From Pirellula sp. (GTDB taxonomy: Bacteria > Planctomycetota > Planctomycetia > Pirellulales > Lacipirellulaceae), in the NCBI GenBank assembly GCA_013822725.1, contig PNKX01000006.1:150411-214410 (forward strand): a stretch of DNA of 64,000 nucleotides. The letters run 5' to 3'. A program made the translations under genes and the position numbers. Shown in pieces: positions 16,919-24,911 of the stretch. A model generated the notes under the pieces. That model had not been told where the DNA came from and did no database searches. It saw nothing but the letters and a program-made list of their open reading frames with translations. Positions within the stretch are counted from its first letter, which is position 1, and each line of letters opens with the position of its first letter.

Positions 16919-17506
16919 TTACTTCACTTCACGCGGACGGATGGCGAGCGACAGCATCACCCACGCCCAGCCGTTGAAGATCAGTTCGATGCCAATGAAC
17001 AGGCCGATGACCCACAGGCCCGAGTAGGGCCACTGCTTGTAGATCAACATGCCCAGCAGCAGGGTGACGGCGCCGTTGAGCAGCACCCAGCCCCAACCCG
17101 TGAATTGCTCGCTCAGGGCGAAGACAATGCGGAGGATGCCGCTGAAGACTAAGAAGACAGCCAACAGCAGCGTCAGCTGCACAGCGCTTTGGACTGGCGT
17201 GTCGACGATCATGATGCCGACCACCGTGTACAAAATGCCGATCAACAAGTGGACGACCGTGCCGCTCCACTTGCCGGCCCAAAAGGCGCTGATGATTTCG
17301 GCGATGCCGCCGGCGAGCATCAGGAAGCCGAAGGCGACGACCGCAACTTCGGTGGTGAGGATCGAGCAGCCGAGCGAGATCGTGCCGAGGACGACCATGC
17401 CGATGCCGAGCGCGAGGAACCACTTCCAGTGGTTGCGCAGCGTTTCAACTTCGGCGGCAATGACGGTGCGAAACGGGCCGGGGACGGGGGTCGTGGGACT
17501 GTCCAT
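16919..17506 (-). CDS. HdeD-like (DUF308) membrane protein
   Basis: 195 residues with six hydrophobic helices from about residue 27 to 186, and repeats of the LxGIxxxxxGI/LLLxGxxxI type characteristic of the HdeD/DUF308 family, where E. coli HdeD supports acid resistance at high cell density. The N-terminus is a short soluble stretch (MDSPTTPVPGPF). Monocistronic, with its own terminator. The stress role is inferred from the family only. Confidence 0.88.
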   Translation of the reverse strand: MDSPTTPVPGPFRTVIAAEVETLRNHWKWFLALGIGMVVLGTISLGCSILTTEVAVVAFGFLMLAGGIAEIISAFWAGKWSGTVVHLLIGILYTVVGIMIVDTPVQSAVQLTLLLAVFLVFSGILRIVFALSEQFTGWGWVLLNGAVTLLLGMLIYKQWPYSGLWVIGLFIGIELIFNGWAWVMLSLAIRPREVK

Positions 17507-17853
17507 GTTTTTCTCGCGGTACGGGTGATGAAAATGGGGCGGCGGGCGGAAGGCACGCGATTGTTTTTGGTACGCCGAGGGACGAAGGAACCGTTGCGTC
17601 CGCTTCGACCGGAAAGGCTAGGTTACGAATCGCGACTCGTCAAAGGGGGCTCAAAAAGCGGCCAAACGGCCGAAACGACAGGTTTTCGAGACAATGGAAG
17701 AATTAGTCTCACGCAAAGGCGCGAAGGCGCAAAGGAGTTAATAGAATTGCTGGCAGTTTTCTTTGCGCCTTCGCGCCTTTGCGTGACATATTCACCGATG
17801 TCATTAAGAGGTGGCGTGAACCGCGAGCGAGATTATCACTGGAAGGATTAGCA
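17507..17853. other. Divergent intergenic region with a 26-bp inverted repeat
   Basis: This gap separates the HdeD-like gene (-) and the phosphatase gene (+). It should hold both promoters, though I cannot fix a -35/-10 pair. Its middle holds the perfect inverted repeat listed at 17709-17786. An in-frame extension of the phosphatase back to 17779 runs into that repeat and is not believed. Confidence 0.5.
17709..17786. repeat. Perfect 26-bp inverted repeat with periodic arms
   Basis: Arms 17709-17734 and 17761-17786 are perfect reverse complements separated by 26 bases. Each arm is a degenerate periodic sequence built from CGCAAAG/GCGCGAAG words. The right arm ends about 67 bases before the phosphatase start codon, so the structure would sit in or just ahead of its leader. 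Confidence 0.9.
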
Positions 17854-18450
17854 GTGAGCACGAAGCTACCGATCATTTACCTGGCGCGTCACGGACAGAC
17901 CGAATGGAGCAAATCGGGACAGCATACCGGGCTGACCGATATTCCGCTGTTGCCGGAGGGAGAGTACGACGCCGAACGGCTCGGCGCGCGGCTTCGCAAG
18001 ATTCAGTTGGCGGCGGTGTGGACGAGCCCTTTGATTCGCGCGGCGCGCACCTGCGAGCTAGCCGGGTTCGGCGGCGTAGCGAAGGTCGATTCGGATCTCG
18101 TCGAGTGGAACTACGGCGAGTATGAGGGACTTACTAACGCCCAAATAAAAGAGCGCCATCCTGGGTGGCGTGTTTTCGAACATGGCTGCCCTGGCGGCGA
18201 GACGCCGGAGCAAGTCGCCGCGCGGGCCGATCGGGTTCTCGCGCGAGCGCGGGCCGCCGACGGAAACGTACTGCTCTTCTCCAGCGGGCATTTTACGCGG
18301 ATGCTTGGCGCCCGCTGGATTGGCCTGCCGCCTGTGAACGGCGAGCTATTTACGCTGGCGACGGCGAGCCTCAGCGGGCTGGGTTATGAACACAATCTAA
18401 ACGAGCCGGTCATTCAACTGTGGAATGACGTCTCGCATTACGAAACTTAG
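17854..18450 (+). CDS. Histidine phosphatase (phosphoglycerate-mutase-like)
   Basis: 198 residues from GTG 17854, chosen because GGAAGG lies 7 bases upstream. The N-terminus has the catalytic RHGQTEW motif (about residue 12-18, H phosphorylated), then the SPLIRAARTCEL arginine, the EWNYGEYEGLT acid and the second active histidine in LFSSGHFTRML. This is the branch 1 histidine phosphatase fold. About 200 residues and no signal peptide suggest a cytoplasmic sugar- or nucleotide-phosphate phosphatase; the substrate is unknown. Confidence 0.92.
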   Translation: MSTKLPIIYLARHGQTEWSKSGQHTGLTDIPLLPEGEYDAERLGARLRKIQLAAVWTSPLIRAARTCELAGFGGVAKVDSDLVEWNYGEYEGLTNAQIKERHPGWRVFEHGCPGGETPEQVAARADRVLARARAADGNVLLFSSGHFTRMLGARWIGLPPVNGELFTLATASLSGLGYEHNLNEPVIQLWNDVSHYET

Positions 18451-18460
18451 TTCCTTCAGC

Positions 18461-18653
18461 CCCTGGCTTTGAAGCTTATTCAACTGCCAGCATTCTCAAA
18501 ATGCTTCACGGTTAGCGCCCTAACCACAGAGCACACAGAGAGCACAGAGGAAGATTTGGAGGTATTTGCTCTTTCTCGTCTGCTCTGTGGCCTCTGTGTG
18601 CTCTGTGGTAAATGCGATGGATGATGGCAATGAAATAAGCTTCAAAGCCAGGG
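18461..18653. repeat. Two-level nested inverted repeat between convergent genes
   Basis: Outer arms 18461-18480 and 18634-18653 (CCCTGGCTTTGAAGC...) are perfect 20-base reverse complements. Within them ACCACAGAGCACACAGAG... (from 18523) is paired by ...CTCTGTGTGCTCTGTGGT (ending 18609), with arms made of CACAGAG heptads. The structure fills the whole gap between two converging genes, so it may terminate both, although no T-tract is present. Confidence 0.88.
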
Positions 18654-18659
18654 ATTGAT

Positions 18660-19202
18660 CTACTTGGCCGTGACGTTTACTTCGTACGTCTGATCCACCG
18701 GATCGCCGCCGCCGTTCGGCGTGTATTTGACATTCACGGCAGCGGGGCCTTCAGCCAACGCCTTAAACAAGAACCACGTGTAGCCGCCACCCATCAGCGG
18801 CTGGCCGTCCTTGTTGGTGCGAATGCCACGAACCTTGCCGAACGATTGCAGCAAGCCGTCAGGAGAGACTGTCGGCTCGGCGACTTCGGTGGGGTGGCTT
18901 TGGGTGTCGGGGACTTCGACAATCACCAGTCCGCCGGCGTTGATCTCGTGCGGCTTTGGCGCGAGGGCGTCGTCCTTTTCGGCTTTCTCGACCCGTTGCA
19001 GAATGACGACGCGGCCGTCCACCATCGGCACGGCGGTATGGGCATTCTGTTCGATCAGCCCTTCCGCGACGCCCACGGCCGCGCCGGCGGCTTTGCGGAG
19101 TCGCTCGCGGCGCGCCTCAACGTCTTGCGCGACGGTAACCCCCACCGAAGCAATGGCGACAGCAAACAGTGACAATGTGAGAATGGTGCGGCGACGAATC
19201 AT
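18660..19202 (-). CDS. Secreted protein of unknown function
   Basis: 180 residues behind a good AGGAGA site. Signal peptide MIRRRTILTLSLFAVAIASVGVTVAQ (cleavage after VAQ likely). Mature part: a basic helix, a strand-rich middle with APKPHEINAGGLVIVEVPDT, and a C-terminal GGGYTWFLFKALAEGPAAVNVKYTPNGGG...YEVNVTAK segment. The latter has the feel of a chagasin-like (I42 inhibitor) or other Ig-like beta fold, but the chagasin loops are not clear, so I leave function open. Confidence 0.65.
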   Translation of the reverse strand: MIRRRTILTLSLFAVAIASVGVTVAQDVEARRERLRKAAGAAVGVAEGLIEQNAHTAVPMVDGRVVILQRVEKAEKDDALAPKPHEINAGGLVIVEVPDTQSHPTEVAEPTVSPDGLLQSFGKVRGIRTNKDGQPLMGGGYTWFLFKALAEGPAAVNVKYTPNGGGDPVDQTYEVNVTAK

Positions 19203-19560
19203 CTATCAGTCTCCTGCGAAAGGGAAAAGTGCGAGTTGAAGTATAGCTTTCACGCGACGAGTTTGGATGGCGATCGCCGAGGAGGCCTAACGTCCGTGCC
19301 GGGCCGCCTCGACGTCAATCGCCGGATTCAGCCTGCGTGGGGGTGCATTTTGTTGTTGGAGCCGCCGAGATCCTGGATCGATCCATCAAACTCGGGCGCG
19401 ACGGTCGATCGCTCCGCCGGGAAAGCTGAGCAATGGGCGTGCCAGCCGACGAAAGTAGCCGCGTTGGAGCTATGCGATGCCCAATTCAGGTCGACGGAAC
19501 TCGGGTAACCCGCACTGAAACGATTTGCTATCTTTTGGAACTCTCGGGAGGAAAAACATC
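19203..19560. other. Divergent intergenic region, no gene supported
   Basis: 358 bases between the secreted protein (-) and the CLC gene (+). A 90-codon open frame at 19236-19508 has no ribosome site or domain and is rejected. The right end carries GGGAGG (19546-19551) for the CLC start. No strong palindrome is seen. Confidence 0.5.
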
Positions 19561-20883
19561 GTGCCGCCGCCGCTCAAGCCCAACTCCGCTCCACATGAAG
19601 CCGCTGCTGCGACTGCCGGTTTGGCGTCGCTCGCTGCGTTGTCGCTGGTGGTTGGGAGCGCAGCGGGGTTGCTCGGAGCCCTCTTTCGACGGGCATTGGA
19701 GGCGGCCGACCGACAGCGAGAATTGCTGGCCGTGTGGGCTCAGCAGCGCGAGTGGATCGGGCTGGCCGTGTTGGTCGTGGTCGCCGCGGCGGCGACGGCG
19801 CTGGCGGCGTGGCTAGTCCGAAGGTTCTCGCCGGAGGCGTCGGGGAGCGGCATTCCCCACGTCGAAGCAGTGTTAAACAAGCGCGAAGCGCCGGCGCCGC
19901 TGTGGCTGATTCCGGTAAAGTTTCTCGGCGGTTGGTTGGCCATCGGGGCAGGGCTCGCTCTCGGTCGTGAAGGGCCGACTGTGCAGATGGGGGCGAGCAT
20001 CGCCCACTTGATCGGTCGGATCGGGCGGCGGAACGCGGACGACTGCCTGACGCTGCTCGCTGCCGGCGCAGGGGCGGGACTGGCGACGGCGTTCAACGCG
20101 CCGATCGGCGGGGCCGTGTTTGTCATCGAGGAACTGCTGCGGCGATTTGAGACCCGTTCATCGATTGCCACGCTGGGCGCCTCGGCGAGCGCGATCGCCG
20201 TCAGCCGTCAAATCCTCGGGCAAGATCCCGATTTCATTCTGAAGGAATCGCCTTATCCGGGCGTGGGAGCGCTGCCATTCTTCTTGACGCTCGGCTTGAT
20301 CGCAGGCCTGCTCGGCGTGGGCTACAGTCGAGCGATTCTGGGCGCGTTGGCGGCGGGCGCGACGTTGACGAAGCGGTGGTCCGTGGAGTTGCAGGCGGCG
20401 GCTATCGGCGGAGTCGTTGGCGCCCTGGCGTGGTGGGCTCCGAACTGGGTCGGCGGCGGCGAAGCGCTTACTGAGCAAACGCTGACGCAGCTGGCTCCTG
20501 TATCAATCGTGCTAGCGATGTTGGCGGTGCGGTTCGTGCTCGGGCCAGTCTCCTACGCGGCTCGGACGCCGGGCGGACTGTTTGCGCCGCTGCTCGCCGT
20601 GGGATCGCAGATCGGCGTGATTTACGGCGCCATCGTCGGCGGCTGGTTTCCACGGATTGAAACGAGTCCCGCCGCGGCGGGCGTCGTTGGGATGGCGGCG
20701 TTTTTCACGGCCGTGGTGCGGGCGCCGATGACTGGAATCGTGTTGGTGATCGAAATGACCGGCAGTTTTAAGTTGCTGCTGCCGATGCTTTCGGCCTGCT
20801 TCGGCGCGATGGTCGTCACGACATTGCTGCGCGAGCCGCCGATTTATGATTCGCTGGCGGTGAGCAAGTCGGATAAGAAGTAG
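19561..20883 (+). CDS. CLC-family chloride channel or H+/Cl- exchanger
   Basis: 440 residues from GTG 19561 (GGGAGG upstream). About ten hydrophobic helices and the CLC signatures: GSGIPHVE (first anion-binding loop), GREGPTVQMG (gating glutamate), AFNAPIGGAVFVIEE (with an acidic pair at the place of the proton glutamate of E. coli ClcA) and ARTPGGLFAPLLAVG, plus PPIYDS near the end in place of the pore tyrosine. Having both glutamates favours a proton-coupled exchanger. No CBS domains. Its last 40 bases overlap the 3' end of the convergent glycosidase gene. Confidence 0.93.
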   Translation: MPPPLKPNSAPHEAAAATAGLASLAALSLVVGSAAGLLGALFRRALEAADRQRELLAVWAQQREWIGLAVLVVVAAAATALAAWLVRRFSPEASGSGIPHVEAVLNKREAPAPLWLIPVKFLGGWLAIGAGLALGREGPTVQMGASIAHLIGRIGRRNADDCLTLLAAGAGAGLATAFNAPIGGAVFVIEELLRRFETRSSIATLGASASAIAVSRQILGQDPDFILKESPYPGVGALPFFLTLGLIAGLLGVGYSRAILGALAAGATLTKRWSVELQAAAIGGVVGALAWWAPNWVGGGEALTEQTLTQLAPVSIVLAMLAVRFVLGPVSYAARTPGGLFAPLLAVGSQIGVIYGAIVGGWFPRIETSPAAAGVVGMAAFFTAVVRAPMTGIVLVIEMTGSFKLLLPMLSACFGAMVVTTLLREPPIYDSLAVSKSDKK

Positions 20884-23294
20884 TCGCCGTCCGCCGGCTC
20901 GTCTTCGTCAACGGGGCTTTCCTCTTGCCACCTGCGGAGCGATAAATGTCGCGGTGGCGAGTCGATCCGCCAGGTCTGATCGGTCGGCGGCGTTTCGCGT
21001 GGAGCCGTCAACCGTTGATCAGACGTCGGGCTTTCGATCGGCTCCGCGACGTCGCTCAATGGTTCCGCTCGCCAGAAGGCGTTGGCCGCGAACGCTAAGT
21101 CGACCAACTCGGAATGTAGCAGGCGCGCCGGCGCCGACTCGACGTATGATTCTTCGGCGGCTTGCAGGGCTGCGACGACGGCGGGTTCACTCGCGCTCTC
21201 CGTGGCGGCGATCGGCGGCGGCGTGGCGTCGAAATTTCGTTGCCACAGCAGGAACTCATTGCCATCGACGAACCCGTTCGCATCGCCGTCCGCCGAGACC
21301 CCCGGCGTGATCGGCAGCCCGAACAGCCCTGCGAATACCGCGAGGTCGGCGGCGTTCGTTACGCCGCTGGCGTCGTAATCGCCGGGAACGAGGGGGCGAT
21401 CGGCGTCGACGTACCCCGACGGAACTTCCACCGGCGTCGTCTTCGGGATCGGCGTGCCGAAGTTCGGCGTCCCGTCGGCGTTGAAGGTGAACTGCTGTAT
21501 CAGAATGTCGCGGTCGTCTTGCCAGTTGTTGCGATCGTGGTGGGCGTGGTAGACGATCCAGTCTTCGGTTCCGTCAGGCGACTTCACGAAGGAGGCGTGC
21601 CCCGTGCCAACGATGTCGCCCGCCTGCTGGAACACTGGCGTCGCGGCCTTGGTCCACGAGTTCTGGTTCATGATCGAACCAACGCCGTCGTACGTGAGTC
21701 GGCCCAGCGAGTACTGGTCGGTCCAGTAGCCGCTGGCGGAATAAATGATGTGGAGCTTTCCCTCGTGCATCAGCACCTGCGGCCCCTCGTTGATCGGCAG
21801 GCCGTTTCGCTCCCAGCCGTAAGTCGGCGCGCTGAGGAGCGAGCGATTGCCGCTGATCGTCCAGGGATTCGACATCTCGGCTATATACAGGTTCTGCTGT
21901 CCGTCGGTCGTGCCGGGCCAGCCCGACCAGATGAAGTAGAGGCTTCCTTGCCACTCGAGCACGGTCCCGTCGATGGCCCACCGGTCTGTCGTCGCCGCGA
22001 GCTGGCCCTTGTAGACGTAGGCGCCCATCGGGTTCGGGTCGTCGCGTTCCAGCACATGCATGCGATGGGTCGCATTGGTGCCGCCGGAAGCGGCGACGTA
22101 GATGTACCATTTGCCGTTAAGCTGGTGGAGCTCCGGCGCCCAGATTTGGCTCGAGTAGTTCGTGCCGCCGGGAGCAGTCCAGACTTTCAGGCTCGTACTG
22201 TTCGGGTCGCTTGGATGGATGTCTTCTAAATGGTCGGCTTGATCGATCCAGACGCCGTTGCCTGCCGAGCGGACGTGAAGGTAGGTTCCCTCCCACTGGA
22301 TAACGAACGGATCTTGTCCCGGACCGAGGGGATTCGTCACGACGATTGGCGTCTCCTTGGCCGCGCGGAGATTCGCGGCGGGGATGGCCGTGAACTCGTC
22401 GCCAGGTTGAACGTCGTTCAGCCAGGCGAGTTTGATCTGCGCAGTTCCGGTAATGTCGGCGTACTCCACGCGGATGTCGTACCACTTGCCGGCTTCTAAC
22501 TGCTTGACGCCGATGTCTTGAGTCAGCGCGTGGGGCGTCCAGTTGTCGATGATCAGCTCGTCGCCGATCCAGAGACGAACTCGCTCGTCGCTGTACATGC
22601 TGAACTGGTAGTTCGCGCTGACGTCGGCTCGCAGATAGCCAGTCCAGCGAACCTGAAAGTCGTCGGCGCCGACGCCGGAGATCGGCTGGCCGGTTCCCCA
22701 GTTGAAGTCGATCGTGGCATCGGTGCGGCCACTCGCGTGGCCGAAAGTATCGGTGTAGGCCCCCATGAGACCGGAGGGGCTCTCGTATAATTGCGTTGCC
22801 GGAATGCTCTGCAGCGGCTGGCTGGCGCTCGTCCATTGGAGCCGCAGCTGCGCGGAGTCGGCGGCGTCGAAATACTCCAAACGAATGTCGTATTGCTGCC
22901 CGGCCTGCAGGGCGATCGTTCCCGACTCGACCCGGGCGCTGGCGGGCGCCCAGTCGTCGATCAGCAGTTTGCCGTCGACCCATAGCCGCACGCCGTCGTC
23001 GCTGACCGTGCGAATCGTGTAGGTTTCGGTGAATTGCGCTTCGACCCGACCGAACCAGCGAACGCTGAACGACTCGGCGTTCATTCCCGGCGCCGGCGAT
23101 GCGAGGCCCCAGGCGAAGTTAGGAGCTTCCACGCGCTCGGCCGCGAGACCGGTGAAGTCGGCGTTGTGAAAATATTGCGCCGTCAGCCCGGCGCCTGCCA
23201 GCACGCGGCGCGGTTCGAGCGATTCGAACCGGAGCGCCCTGGCAGCGGCCGTTCGCGGACTTACGGTGGTTCGATTTACCCAACGAGTCATCAT
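20844..23294 (-). CDS. Secreted GH43-type glycosidase with two PA14 domains and dockerin-like repeat
   Basis: About 816 residues from ATG 23294 (GGAAAG adjacent; ATG 23291 also possible). Order: an arginine-rich leader with LEPRRVLAG, the LEPR-type N-terminus of planctomycete exported proteins; two PA14 lectin-like domains (TAQYFHNADF...DDGVRLWVDGKLLIDDW and MGAYTDTFGH...DERVRLWIGDELIIDNW); a GH43 five-blade propeller with candidate acids in GQDPFVIQW (base), WAIDGTVLEW (pKa modulator) and NEGPQVLMHEG (general acid); then a dockerin-like pair (GDYDASGVTNAADL, DGDANGFVDGNEFLLWQRNF) and an acidic tail. Likely acts outside the cytoplasm on arabinan or xylan side chains. Downstream of a LamG protein on the same strand. 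Confidence 0.9.
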   Translation of the reverse strand: MMTRWVNRTTVSPRTAAARALRFESLEPRRVLAGAGLTAQYFHNADFTGLAAERVEAPNFAWGLASPAPGMNAESFSVRWFGRVEAQFTETYTIRTVSDDGVRLWVDGKLLIDDWAPASARVESGTIALQAGQQYDIRLEYFDAADSAQLRLQWTSASQPLQSIPATQLYESPSGLMGAYTDTFGHASGRTDATIDFNWGTGQPISGVGADDFQVRWTGYLRADVSANYQFSMYSDERVRLWIGDELIIDNWTPHALTQDIGVKQLEAGKWYDIRVEYADITGTAQIKLAWLNDVQPGDEFTAIPAANLRAAKETPIVVTNPLGPGQDPFVIQWEGTYLHVRSAGNGVWIDQADHLEDIHPSDPNSTSLKVWTAPGGTNYSSQIWAPELHQLNGKWYIYVAASGGTNATHRMHVLERDDPNPMGAYVYKGQLAATTDRWAIDGTVLEWQGSLYFIWSGWPGTTDGQQNLYIAEMSNPWTISGNRSLLSAPTYGWERNGLPINEGPQVLMHEGKLHIIYSASGYWTDQYSLGRLTYDGVGSIMNQNSWTKAATPVFQQAGDIVGTGHASFVKSPDGTEDWIVYHAHHDRNNWQDDRDILIQQFTFNADGTPNFGTPIPKTTPVEVPSGYVDADRPLVPGDYDASGVTNAADLAVFAGLFGLPITPGVSADGDANGFVDGNEFLLWQRNFDATPPPIAATESASEPAVVAALQAAEESYVESAPARLLHSELVDLAFAANAFWRAEPLSDVAEPIESPTSDQRLTAPRETPPTDQTWRIDSPPRHLSLRRWQEESPVDEDEPADGDYFLSDLLTASES

Positions 23295-23376
23295 CTTTCC
23301 ACGATAGGCCGCCGCTCCCTGGCGGACAATTTTCTGGGCGGGAGCTAGCGGCATACCGCAGAACTCTGGCCGGCGA

Positions 23377-24537
23377 TTAGCGCCGGCGCGAAACCATTCC
23401 CATGCAGACGATGGCCAGTCCACCGAGCGCCAGCGTCGCCGGTTCAGGCACGGCAGCGGCGGCGACCGCAGCGGGCGCTCCGCCGAACTGCGACTTCCAA
23501 ATGGCGAGGTCGGCGCCATCGACGACGCCGTTGCCGTTGGCGTCGCCGGTGAGGTTTGTCCCCGTCGGGCCGAAGCCCCGCTGCCAGATCAAGAAGTCGG
23601 CGCCATCGACGACGTTGTCGCCATTGAAGTCGCCATCCTCGGCGACCGCGGAGGCGTCGAACAGGAACTGCTCGGGCGTCAGAATGGCGTCGCTGATGCG
23701 CACCTCATCGATCACGGCATTGGCCCAATCAGTCACGCCGTTGTTGAACATGCCGCGACCAACCGTAAACGACGTGGGATCAGGGAACAGGACATCCCCG
23801 CCTGGGCCGTCGAACGTACCGGTGAGCGAATCCTTCAGGACGTAACCGCCCGTCTCGCCGGCGACCCAGAGTTGAGCTTCGGTCGCGCTGAGCGTGAGCG
23901 CCACGTGATTCCACTCGCCGGCGACCACGGTTTCGCGCGTGGCGAGACTACGAATCACGCTGTTGCCGTCGATCCACTCGATGAAGAGTTGATTCGGCAC
24001 GTCATCGGGGAAGGCGTCGTCGCGGATGAGAAACTTCAGCGGCGGCACGGGGCTGTCGCCGATCGGCTTGCCATCCTTGCCGAAAATCGCCTGCCAACCG
24101 CCGACCGAATTCATGTTGAACGCCAACTCGATGGTGATCGAGTTGAACAGGTAGGTCTGAATTGGTTCGCCGGCGGTGTAATTGTCGTCGTTCTGGCCGC
24201 CGCCGTCGTCCGTGAAGCCGGTGGGGTTGGGCCCGAAGTCGAGCGACAGCGTATTCGGCAGGCCGCTGCGCAGCGGCAGCGGCGAGACGTTCGGCGTGTA
24301 GGTGGCCGCCGTGAACGGATCGACGCCCGAGGCGAACGTCTGCATGTGGTTGCCGTTGCCGGACGAGTCGAGCACGGTGTCTGGGCCGCCCGGAACGATC
24401 TGCCCGGCGGGGCCTTCCTCGTGGCGCCAGTAGGCGACGTCGACGGCGCTCGCGGGACTGGCAAGCAGACCGGAAGCGAGCAGGGCGAGCGAACCAATCA
24501 GCAGGCGACGATGCTGAGTAAGTGACGACGATGACAT
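23377..24537 (-). CDS. LamG-type PEP-CTERM protein with dockerin-like repeats
   Basis: 386 residues behind GGAGGAGG. Signal peptide to about residue 31 (SPASA), then a concanavalin/LamG fold (EEGPAGQ...DSSGNGNHM, IELAFNMNSVGGWQAIFGKDG, EWNHVALTLSATEAQLWV, VIDEVRISDAILTPEQF). Two calcium-binding dockerin-like loops follow (DFNGDNVVDGADFLIWQRGF, DANGNGVVDGADLAIWKSQF), then VPEPATLALGG, a hydrophobic helix and SRRR. A surface carbohydrate-binding role is likely. The GH43 gene starts 82 bases downstream, suggesting a two-gene unit for glycan binding and cleavage. Confidence 0.9.
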   Translation of the reverse strand: MSSSSLTQHRRLLIGSLALLASGLLASPASAVDVAYWRHEEGPAGQIVPGGPDTVLDSSGNGNHMQTFASGVDPFTAATYTPNVSPLPLRSGLPNTLSLDFGPNPTGFTDDGGGQNDDNYTAGEPIQTYLFNSITIELAFNMNSVGGWQAIFGKDGKPIGDSPVPPLKFLIRDDAFPDDVPNQLFIEWIDGNSVIRSLATRETVVAGEWNHVALTLSATEAQLWVAGETGGYVLKDSLTGTFDGPGGDVLFPDPTSFTVGRGMFNNGVTDWANAVIDEVRISDAILTPEQFLFDASAVAEDGDFNGDNVVDGADFLIWQRGFGPTGTNLTGDANGNGVVDGADLAIWKSQFGGAPAAVAAAAVPEPATLALGGLAIVCMGMVSRRR

Positions 24538-24911
24538 GATGTGCCTCCTCCAATCGTGATCGAAGTTTCGTACGGGCGACTAATTGTGTCGACGCCGCGA
24601 TGACGAGTGCGGTGCGTCGGCGTTAGTCGGGTGCGCGATGCGTGCGCGGGCGAGCCGCATGTCGTATGCGGCTGAGCAGGGCAGGGCGTCGAGGGATGAG
24701 GGCCGCCTCACGAATCGACGCAGAGCTTACGGGGCAGTTTTGACTCTGCCCTGGTGCATTCTGAACCTTCTAGCATGACATGGTTTAAACTGAGGAGACA
24801 ATGAGTTTGGTTGTCATTCGGTGCCGGCGGCCGTCGGCGCCGCGGCAAAGCGTTTGGCGTTACAATAAGCTGCGGAAAATGGCCGGTTTGCGGGACCCAA
24901 GGAGCCAGGCA
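24538..24911. other. Divergent promoter region
   Basis: Between the LamG gene (-) and the secreted protein gene (+). It carries the GGAGGAGG site of the LamG gene at the left and AAGGAG (24899-24904) at the right. An in-frame ATG at 24879 exists but fits a signal peptide less well than GTG 24912. No repeats. Confidence 0.5.

Noticed and set aside
19236..19508. 90-codon plus-strand frame upstream of the CLC gene
   Set aside because: No ribosome site, no recognisable features, and the real CLC start has GGGAGG.
21162..22229. Plus-strand 355-codon frame inside the GH43 gene
   Set aside because: Antisense shadow: the opposite strand encodes PA14 and GH43 motifs, and this frame is Val/Arg/Gly-rich and featureless.
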